A stretch of 64,000 nt of DNA from IMG/VR virus record IMGVR_UViG_3300036398_001591, positions 18,556 through 82,555 of that record; one strand, given 5' to 3'. The translations under genes were made by a program, and so were the position numbers. A model generated the notes under the pieces. The model had not been told where the DNA came from, searched no databases, and saw nothing but the letters and a program-made list of their open reading frames with translations. Below are positions 57,317-64,000 of the stretch, piece after piece; positions within the stretch are counted from its first letter, which is position 1, and every line of letters begins with the position of its first letter. Source of the stretch: a virus.

Positions 57317-57339
57317 GGCTTCGGGAACTTAACGGTAAC

Positions 57340-60300
57340 TTAAGGGTTTTTTTTCTTCAGTTCTTTTATTTCATTCGACAATTCTTTAACCGCTTCAATG
57401 AGAACGCCAACTATGTTACCATATGCAACTGACAAATATTCGGATTCATTTTCTTTATGCACAACTTCCGGTAAAACCTTTTGAATTTCTTGTGCAATAA
57501 CACCAACACCAGTCCTACCTTCCCGGTCAAATCTTACTCCTCTCATATTTTCGATACACAGGAGAGCATTTTCAATAGTTTGAATATTAGTTTTTAATCT
57601 TTCATCTGAATATGCTGTTATATTACCAGGAGCAGTTAAGTCTCCTGTGCTAGGATTGAATGTGAATGCTGTTGCTGTTGTTCTAACACTCGGTGTTTGA
57701 TTGGAGCCTGCACCCGCAATAAACACTGGATAAAATGTAGCATTTGTTGTTGTATCTGTTGCATTAATTGCAGTTGATGGTCCAATTGGTCCAATCGGTC
57801 CAATGGGTCCGATAGGTCCTTGTGGACCAAGTGGTCCGATGGGTCCAATTGGTCCGATAGGTCCAATCGGTCCGATAGGTCCTTGTGGACCTGTTGGTCC
57901 TGTTAAACCAATTGGTCCGATGGGTCCTTGTGGACCTGTTGGTCCTGTTGGTCCTGCTAGTCCAATTGGTCCGATAGGTCCAATCGGTCCGATAGGTCCT
58001 TGTGGACCTGTTGGTCCAGCTAAACCAATTGGTCCAATAGGTCCTTGTGGTCCTGTGTTGCCTATTGGTCCAATCGGTCCGATAGGTCCTTGTGGACCTG
58101 TTGGTCCAGCTAAACCAATTGGTCCAATAGGTCCTTGTGGTCCAGTTGGGCCAGCTAAACCAATCGGTCCAATAGGTCCTTGTGGTCCTGTTGGTCCAGT
58201 TAAACCAATTGGTCCAATAGGTCCTTGTGGTCCAATTGGTCCAATAGGTCCTTGTGGTCCAATTGGTCCGATAGGTCCAATAGGTCCTTGTGGTCCCGAT
58301 GGTCCAGCTTGACCTGCTCTGGTGAATTGTATCATCACCAAATCACCGTTGGTAAATGAACCTACACCAGAAACGTATGTGAGTGCAACAGTTCTGTAAC
58401 CTGTTGAGTTGGTTACAGTGCCTGTTGCATATACTGCATATTTGGTTGTTGGTGCACCAAATACGGAAAGTCTAATGTATCCTTTAGTTGCACCGTTTGC
58501 TTGACCCCATTCAGTAGTAATTGCAGAAATATCATTACCATATGTGTCAAGGTCATCGAAATAACCAGCAGTTGCAGATCCAGGAACAGCATTGAGCCTA
58601 AAGAAACCTGCACCAGGATCAGAAGCTGTAGTTGTTGTTGAATATTGTTGTGCGACACCAAGAACTGCACCAGAATTCAATACGTTAGCAGAAACTTTTG
58701 CGTTTACATCCAAACGCATCGCATTGATTTGATTAGCTGTAGCGGCTAGTGTTGTGCTTGTGCTTGTGTTCGAGTCATTCAACTGAACAATACCAGCATT
58801 GTTTGTATTTGCTACATACTTTTCAGTAACGATTGTGTAGTAAGTGTTTTGTTCTGCACCTGCGGCACCATTTATGCCACGAATTTTCCATTGTTTGTCT
58901 GCGTTTTCAAACTGAATGTATGCATTAGGTGTGAATGTTGCATTTGTATTTTCACCACGATTGATACCAAAACGTCCAGATTGTGATGCAGTAATTGGTG
59001 TTGAGCCATATAAAGAAAATTCATTCGAATTATAAACTGTACCACCTTCAATAACAAAATTACCCCTAACAGTAAAATCTTTACCAGCAATGATAGAATT
59101 GTTTGCAAAAATATTAGTTGCATTTATAGACGGTGTGTAAATCTCCGTATTAGCTGTCAAGAACCTTGTATTGATATTATCAACAACAGAAATAACTTGT
59201 ACATTCGCAGACTGTAAATTAGCAATTCCGTTGGAGGTTAATCTGTTTGTGTATATGTGTGTGACTGCTGAAATTGAACCAGCATTCAATGTGTTTGCAT
59301 TAGCAACACCGAAAATGTTAGCGGAACCACCAGACAATACTGTATTAGCAGTAATTGTTCCGCCAACTAGACTTGTGTTGGCAATTATCGTGGCAATTCT
59401 AGCAGAACCCGCATCAATACCATTGATTACGTTGGCAGAACCACCGGACAATATTGTATTAGCAGTTAAAGTACCACCAACTAAACTTGTATTGGCTATG
59501 ATTGTGTTGATTCTAGCGGAGCCAGCATCGATGCCATTGATTACATTGGCTGAACCGCCGGACAATACAGTATTAGCCGTTAAAGTACCACCAACCAAAG
59601 ATGTATTAGCAACAAGAATACCAATTCTAGCCGAACCCGCATCAATACCATTAATTACATTGGCTGAACCAACGTTTAGTTGGGTGTTGGCGGTTAAAGT
59701 GCCACCAACCAAGGATGTATTGGCTATGATTGTGTTGATTCTAGCCGAACCCGCATCAATACCATTAATTACATTGGCTGAACCACCAGACAATACTGTG
59801 TTGGCAGTTAGAGTACCACCAACCAAGGATGTGTTGGCTATGATTGTCGCAATTCTAGCAGAGCCAGCATCAATCCCGTTGATTACGTTAGCTGAACCAA
59901 CGTTTAGTTGGGTGTTGGCGGTTAGAGTACCACCAACCAAAGATGTGTTGGCAACAAGAATACCAATTCTAGCAGTGCTTGCATCAATCCCGTTGATTAC
60001 GTTAGCTGAACCAACGTTTAGTTGGGTGTTGGCAGTTAGAGTACCACCAACCAAGGATGTGTTGGCTATGATTGTCGCAATTCTAGCAGTGCTTGCATCA
60101 ATCCCGTTGATTACGTTAGCTGAACCAACGTTTAGTTGGGTGTTGGCGGTTAAAGTACCACCAACTAAACTTGTGTTGGCAATTATCGTGGCAATTCTAG
60201 CGGAGCCTGCATCAAGTAAACCAACAATGTTAGCTGTGCTGGTATTTAACTGTGTATTGGCTGTAATTGTGCCACCGACCAAACTTGTGTTGGCAATTAC

Positions 60301-60894
60301 TGTGGCAATTCTGGCTGAACCAGCATCTAATAGACCAACAACGTTAGCAAATGCGGCATTTATTGCACCATTTGCTGTAAGTGTTGTGGCAAATGTCGTT
60401 GTTGTGTGTGCTAATGGTGTTATGATCCAAGTGTTGGATGTTAAGTTTGCAACTCTTGTATTACCACCAACAACTAAATTGTTTGCAAGTGTTGTGTTAC
60501 CATTAAGGGTAGTATTATTTGCAACATAAAGGCTAGGGCCACCTGCATTGTTTAGACCTGTACCGAGAATTTGTAGATTTGCAATGTTCGCCACACCTGC
60601 AACATTAAGTCCAAGACCTATTGTATTTGCCGCAAAAATTGTGCCTTGAGAAACTGTTAAGTTATTTTGAATAGTTGCAGAAGAACCTGTACCAGTAACT
60701 TGAAAGGAACCTTGAACGATTGCATCATTCGCAACTTGCAAACCAGTTCCGGCGGAACTTACAATGAAAGTGCCGGTATTTTTGGTATAATTGTTTGCAC
60801 CAATATCATTGGTTTCCGCCAATACCCTATTGGTTGTAGTTACCCAATCACCAAATGTGTTGGCATAGTTTAGTGGTGTAATTTGATTAGCCAT
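57340..60894 (-). CDS. Repeat fibre with collagen stalk and S74 chaperone (1184 residues)
   Basis: N-terminal beta-domains, then about ten repeats of [20 protein letters not shown] plus [18 protein letters not shown] (33-36 residues each), then a beta-domain ([19 protein letters not shown]), a collagen-like stalk of [10 protein letters not shown] triplets, and a C-terminal S74 chaperone of 90 residues with S1096 in [10 protein letters not shown] and [14 protein letters not shown]. It is a paralogue in architecture of the 921-residue fibre, sharing the globular domain before the collagen stalk. Likely a trimeric side or long tail fibre. Confidence 0.9.
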   Translation of the reverse strand: MANQITPLNYANTFGDWVTTTNRVLAETNDIGANNYTKNTGTFIVSSAGTGLQVANDAIVQGSFQVTGTGSSATIQNNLTVSQGTIFAANTIGLGLNVAGVANIANLQILGTGLNNAGGPSLYVANNTTLNGNTTLANNLVVGGNTRVANLTSNTWIITPLAHTTTTFATTLTANGAINAAFANVVGLLDAGSARIATVIANTSLVGGTITANTQLNTSTANIVGLLDAGSARIATIIANTSLVGGTLTANTQLNVGSANVINGIDASTARIATIIANTSLVGGTLTANTQLNVGSANVINGIDASTARIGILVANTSLVGGTLTANTQLNVGSANVINGIDAGSARIATIIANTSLVGGTLTANTVLSGGSANVINGIDAGSARINTIIANTSLVGGTLTANTQLNVGSANVINGIDAGSARIGILVANTSLVGGTLTANTVLSGGSANVINGIDAGSARINTIIANTSLVGGTLTANTILSGGSANVINGIDAGSARIATIIANTSLVGGTITANTVLSGGSANIFGVANANTLNAGSISAVTHIYTNRLTSNGIANLQSANVQVISVVDNINTRFLTANTEIYTPSINATNIFANNSIIAGKDFTVRGNFVIEGGTVYNSNEFSLYGSTPITASQSGRFGINRGENTNATFTPNAYIQFENADKQWKIRGINGAAGAEQNTYYTIVTEKYVANTNNAGIVQLNDSNTSTSTTLAATANQINAMRLDVNAKVSANVLNSGAVLGVAQQYSTTTTASDPGAGFFRLNAVPGSATAGYFDDLDTYGNDISAITTEWGQANGATKGYIRLSVFGAPTTKYAVYATGTVTNSTGYRTVALTYVSGVGSFTNGDLVMIQFTRAGQAGPSGPQGPIGPIGPIGPQGPIGPIGPQGPIGPIGLTGPTGPQGPIGPIGLAGPTGPQGPIGPIGLAGPTGPQGPIGPIGPIGNTGPQGPIGPIGLAGPTGPQGPIGPIGPIGPIGLAGPTGPTGPQGPIGPIGLTGPTGPQGPIGPIGPIGPIGPIGPLGPQGPIGPIGPIGPIGPSTAINATDTTTNATFYPVFIAGAGSNQTPSVRTTATAFTFNPSTGDLTAPGNITAYSDERLKTNIQTIENALLCIENMRGVRFDREGRTGVGVIAQEIQKVLPEVVHKENESEYLSVAYGNIVGVLIEAVKELSNEIKELKKKNP
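57780..58310 (-). repeat. Collagen-type coding repeats in the 1184-residue fibre
   Basis: Gly-Pro-Gln, Gly-Pro-Ile and Gly-Leu-x triplets built from nearly identical 9-base units, with recurring [15 protein letters not shown] blocks. Similar to but distinct in triplet mix from the array at 46515-48305. Confidence 0.9.
59300..60350 (-). repeat. Long coding repeats (about 105 bp) in the 1184-residue fibre
   Basis: About ten units containing codons for [13 protein letters not shown] and ANVINGIDA. Neighbouring units are up to nearly identical over their whole length, pointing to recent tandem duplication. Confidence 0.88.
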
Positions 60895-61114
60895 TTCCGC
60901 CTTTACCTATTAATTGCTTCAGCAAATCTTTAATATCGTTAACATCATTTTTGATTGATGAGATTTCTGTCTTTATGTTATTTATTTCTTCTTTTTGTCG
61001 CTTAATCACTTTTGTTTTGTTTAAATACTCCTCTTTAGCACTTCTATCATTATTGATGAGTGCCATAGAGGTAGTATCTCTCAAATAATTTGTATCATTA
61101 ACTTGCAATAGCAT
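60887..61114 (-). CDS. Small coiled-coil protein
   Basis: 75 residues from ATG 61114 (a GTG three codons earlier is the alternative). [20 protein letters not shown] then a coiled coil [20 protein letters not shown] and a C-terminal [11 protein letters not shown]. Such coiled-coil proteins occur beside fibre and baseplate genes in T4-like marine phages and probably help assembly. Overlaps the upstream stop. Confidence 0.65.
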   Translation of the reverse strand: MLLQVNDTNYLRDTTSMALINNDRSAKEEYLNKTKVIKRQKEEINNIKTEISSIKNDVNDIKDLLKQLIGKGGNG

Positions 61115-61115
61115 A

Positions 61116-64000
61116 TCAAACACCAGAAGGTAGAGCGAGAACTCTTAAATCATGCAGTATAGGTGTTCTTGTTGAATCAGAAGTTGCCAAAACTATCTTT
61201 ATAGCAAATTGGCTAAACTGGTCATAATTTAAACCACTTGTACTTGTGTAAGAAATTTTATTATCAGGTGTATTGTTTGTTCCTGGAGCATGAACAAACT
61301 CCCTCAAGTCATCTCTACTCAAAGAGAATGAGTTTGAGCCTTCTATTTCAGTCATAATTTTCCAGTTTTGGTCTTCAAATTTTTCAGTGTCATTTCTATT
61401 TTGAATTTTATAATATACATTTATGCTTGAGCCGACAGGCTTATATGCTGTATAATATACACGAATATCACCAGAGTCGTTACCTGGAGTTAACACAACT
61501 TTTTTGGTTATGTATTTCGCTAAACCATTTCCACCTGAACTGGATGTTTCACCTTCAACCACAGCAGTTGCTGAGATTGCACCACTGTTTGCCGCTATAG
61601 TTACTGTTGGAGTTGTTATGTATCCAGATCCACCAGTGGTGATATTGATTTTATCTACAATAAAACCACCTGTTCCGTTTGACACCAAGTTTGCTGTTGC
61701 AAATGCTTGTTGACCTCCCAACGCAGTGGGTGCGGAAATTGTTACTGAAGGTGGTGTGGATGTATATACAGCAGTTATATTTGCCGTATTACCACTTGTC
61801 ACACGCACATCTGTGTTTGCTATTTCCATATTTGAAATGGAATACTTAATCGCATATACAGAAAGTCCATCATCGGATAAAACCGGAGAAACATACTTAT
61901 CACTTGAAGACAATCTTGCCGTAACAACGAAAGAACTATTCGAGTTTGCGTCAAGCACTCTTGGACCATTTCCATCATCAAGATAGATGTGGTCCTGCAT
62001 TGTTGTACCAAACTTACCAGGCTGAATATCTTTAGTTGAATCAGCAGTGTAATTAGAATACAAAGACGGTGTGTATGTGTAAGAAAGATTGGTGTTTGTT
62101 GGTATAAAATCAGTTGTTGTAACGTTAAACGCATCAACAATTACATCTTCAGCGTATAGTGTTCCGTCTATGTTAGAGGCTGTGTTTGCGTTACTAATAT
62201 ATTCCAAATCATTAAACATTTTTTTACGAAGGGGTATCTTCTTAGGTACAACATATTGCACTGTTGGTGCGGCTGCCGTATCGAATATACAGTTATCGAT
62301 AGTGAACATCAGATTCTTTGTTTGATCTGCGGTCCAAGTTATACCGTTCTGTGATTCGAATAGTGCTCCGATATATGGTGAACCACCAATTTTTGTAATT
62401 ACGGATGGTTCTGGATCAGAAGGTAAATTTTTAACTGAAGATGGTATAGCAATTGAGTTTTGAGCGGCAGCCCAAACTGTATAATCTGCTGATGTTGTCT
62501 GTAAAATAAATGCAAATAAATTTCCAGAGCGTATAAAAACAGGTGCCTCAAATTCAAATTCAGTAAATGTTGAACTATTTAAATATTGTGGATTAACTGA
62601 AACATTAATTTCTTGAGCAGTTTTTGTAACAAGACTACCATCAAGAACTTGTCCGTTCGGATAACCGTTGAGTGTGTCAGTTATAAACAATTTTACAGGT
62701 ACAGCAGATGTTCCTGTAGGTTTAGTTCTGAAGAATAGTTTGATCGATTTAATGAACGCACCATTTGGATAAGTTGCTTGATCGATAATAAATGTTTGTG
62801 CTATCGGATCAACCGTAAACGTGGTCGTATTGATTAGTTGATTTGATACCCTTTCTGTAGCAGTAAACACGGTGCTTTTTGCGGCAGCTTGTATTGTTCC
62901 ACCAAAGTTGAGTGAAGTACTCTTTGTTGAAATGGATGATGCAGTAAAAATACCTTGAGCAAAAGTGGTAGCAGAACTTGGAGTAGTATCTGTTGCTCTA
63001 TTATCAATTCTAATTATTTTATCACCGGTTCTAAACGTTCCACCAGGCAACTGTAACAATGCAGTAAAGCTACCTTGTTCATCAGTGGAAAGATTAGGAA
63101 CTTTTTGAGATGACGTTGATTGTGTCATCAAGAATGTTGTACCTTTTATAGAATAATTACTTACTATTCGAGTTGACTGTCCTCCAGGTGACGAAGCATT
63201 ATTACCAAAGGACAAATTAACCACATTCGAAAGTGTAGCAACTTTTGTGGACCCAACATAATCACTTATTGTAGCAGAAAATGTTTCATTGAATGTTTCA
63301 TATTCAATGTACTCATATGATATTGTCACTCTTCTTCTACGCCAGCCTCTTCTAACTGTTGTATAACCAGTTTTAGTAATTTGTCTTTGGTTGAGTGTGT
63401 TAAAAGTTATGGTTGAACCATTATAGAAATCATCCGCACTCGAAGACATGGCAGAAAGTGTAACCGTATTTGCACCAGTTACATAAGTGCCGCCACCAGG
63501 AAGCGTAGAACTTGAACCTGATCCTGCTGATTGAACTTCACCGCTCAACGAAATTTGAAACGATGCGGCGCTCGAATAGGTTCCACTACCCGAAGGTGTT
63601 CCCGTGTATTGTCCGGAGATATTAAACTTACCTGCTATTAATGTAGAAGAAGGTGAATATGCAGACTGTGATTTATTATCGGAAGATAAGTACAATCTTA
63701 CTTTATTAGACGATAATTTACTTACAGAAACAACCCTTGCTGTTGGAACAAAATTGCCAGACGATATGTAACCTACAACATCACCTTCTTCAAATACACC
63801 AGTAACGTTTGTTAATTCCACAATGTTAGGATATACAATATAGTCATTAACTTTTGTTCCATCGAAATACACCGATACTTGTGTATTAATCTTCATACCT
63901 TTTGCTCTCAGAATTAAATTCTGGGAACGTATGTATGGCTGAACTGAAATATCTGTAATAAAATTTCCACTCACAGAAGAAACTTTATCGTAATTGCCAG
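61116..64000 (-). CDS. Large virion structural protein, 5' end outside the window
   Basis: At least 961 residues; the frame stays open to the window edge (reading NYDKVSSVSGNFITDIS), so a GTG at 63974 is only an internal start candidate. IRSQNLILRAKGMKINTQVS then VYFDGTKVNDYI matches a recurring segment of large T4-like phage structural proteins. The middle and C-terminus hold beta-domains (NLFAFILQTTSADYTVWAAA; EFVHAPGTNNTPDNKISYTS). Probably a baseplate wedge or fibre component. Confidence 0.75.
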   Translation of the reverse strand, partial: GNYDKVSSVSGNFITDISVQPYIRSQNLILRAKGMKINTQVSVYFDGTKVNDYIVYPNIVELTNVTGVFEEGDVVGYISSGNFVPTARVVSVSKLSSNKVRLYLSSDNKSQSAYSPSSTLIAGKFNISGQYTGTPSGSGTYSSAASFQISLSGEVQSAGSGSSSTLPGGGTYVTGANTVTLSAMSSSADDFYNGSTITFNTLNQRQITKTGYTTVRRGWRRRRVTISYEYIEYETFNETFSATISDYVGSTKVATLSNVVNLSFGNNASSPGGQSTRIVSNYSIKGTTFLMTQSTSSQKVPNLSTDEQGSFTALLQLPGGTFRTGDKIIRIDNRATDTTPSSATTFAQGIFTASSISTKSTSLNFGGTIQAAAKSTVFTATERVSNQLINTTTFTVDPIAQTFIIDQATYPNGAFIKSIKLFFRTKPTGTSAVPVKLFITDTLNGYPNGQVLDGSLVTKTAQEINVSVNPQYLNSSTFTEFEFEAPVFIRSGNLFAFILQTTSADYTVWAAAQNSIAIPSSVKNLPSDPEPSVITKIGGSPYIGALFESQNGITWTADQTKNLMFTIDNCIFDTAAAPTVQYVVPKKIPLRKKMFNDLEYISNANTASNIDGTLYAEDVIVDAFNVTTTDFIPTNTNLSYTYTPSLYSNYTADSTKDIQPGKFGTTMQDHIYLDDGNGPRVLDANSNSSFVVTARLSSSDKYVSPVLSDDGLSVYAIKYSISNMEIANTDVRVTSGNTANITAVYTSTPPSVTISAPTALGGQQAFATANLVSNGTGGFIVDKINITTGGSGYITTPTVTIAANSGAISATAVVEGETSSSGGNGLAKYITKKVVLTPGNDSGDIRVYYTAYKPVGSSINVYYKIQNRNDTEKFEDQNWKIMTEIEGSNSFSLSRDDLREFVHAPGTNNTPDNKISYTSTSGLNYDQFSQFAIKIVLATSDSTRTPILHDLRVLALPSGV

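Noticed and set aside
46515-58310. CRISPR-like arrays among the many short direct repeats
   Set aside because: The repeats are contiguous, multiples of 9 or 21 bases, and in frame within coding genes; there are no unique spacers of constant length and no cas genes.
59171-60529. Plus-strand ORF of 452 residues
   Set aside because: Antisense to the 1184-residue fibre repeats; no ribosome site and no recognisable domain.

Overview
The window is part of the genome of a T4-like myovirus (tailed dsDNA phage, A+T-rich). Every convincing gene is read from the minus strand, so in transcription order the window runs from high to low coordinates. The evidence is a near-complete set of T4 orthologues recognised by sequence: gp13, gp14, gp15, gp16, gp17, gp18, gp19, gp20, gp21, gp22, gp23, UvsY, UvsW, gp55, gp47, gp46, gp1, gp45, gp44, gp62 and RegA. 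T4-type late-promoter octamers (TATAAATA or a first-base variant) lie upstream of many structural genes. No photosynthesis genes are seen. Two tRNA operons have consensus sigma-70 promoters and a BoxA-like antitermination sequence resembling proteobacterial rRNA leaders, so a Gram-negative, probably proteobacterial, host is inferred.

Layout in transcription order. (1) 64000-45750: a very large tail fibre/baseplate block. It holds a partial large structural protein, two collagen-like fibres that each end in an S74 self-cleaving chaperone, a 1455-residue repeat fibre and a 1079-residue structural protein. Directly after it comes a 1137-residue protein built of RCC1 repeats (45747-42334). (2) 42302-36827: a carbohydrate-modification cassette: TPR/GT9-like transferase, sulfotransferase, three methyltransferases including an FkbM type, GT2-like glycosyltransferase, and an APS-kinase-like/nucleotidyltransferase fusion. 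(3) 36558-21268: neck, terminase, sheath, tube, portal, prohead core, protease, scaffold, major capsid protein and a tail-tube-fold protein. (4) 21250-7622: recombination and replication genes (uvsY, uvsW, 55, 47, 46, 1, 45, 44, 62, regA) interrupted by accessory enzymes: cytidylyltransferase, 2OG-Fe(II) oxygenase, peptide deformylase, a DUF4338/DruA-like protein, a winged-helix protein and a glycosyltransferase. (5) 7472-2277: accessory genes: Hsp20, small membrane proteins, a metallophosphoesterase, a separate rubrerythrin and rubredoxin pair, an SGNH hydrolase, dCMP deaminase and an HExxH metallopeptidase. (6) 2200-1: a tRNA cluster of 16 intact-looking tRNAs plus one decayed one, with two small ORFs between them; an 18th, tRNA-Arg, sits apart at 5218.

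How it fits together: sigma-70 promoters at about 21.3, 12.5, 6.6, 2.4, 2.2 and 1.2 kb would serve the early and middle replication, accessory and tRNA genes, while gp55 and the gp45 clamp would drive the TATAAATA late promoters of the virion block. The most unusual content is the 21-blade RCC1 protein, the sulfation/glycosylation/methylation cassette placed inside the late virion region, the phage rubrerythrin-rubredoxin pair, and the duplicated leader architecture (palindrome, promoter, BoxA, Glx tRNA, long hairpin) of the two tRNA operons.
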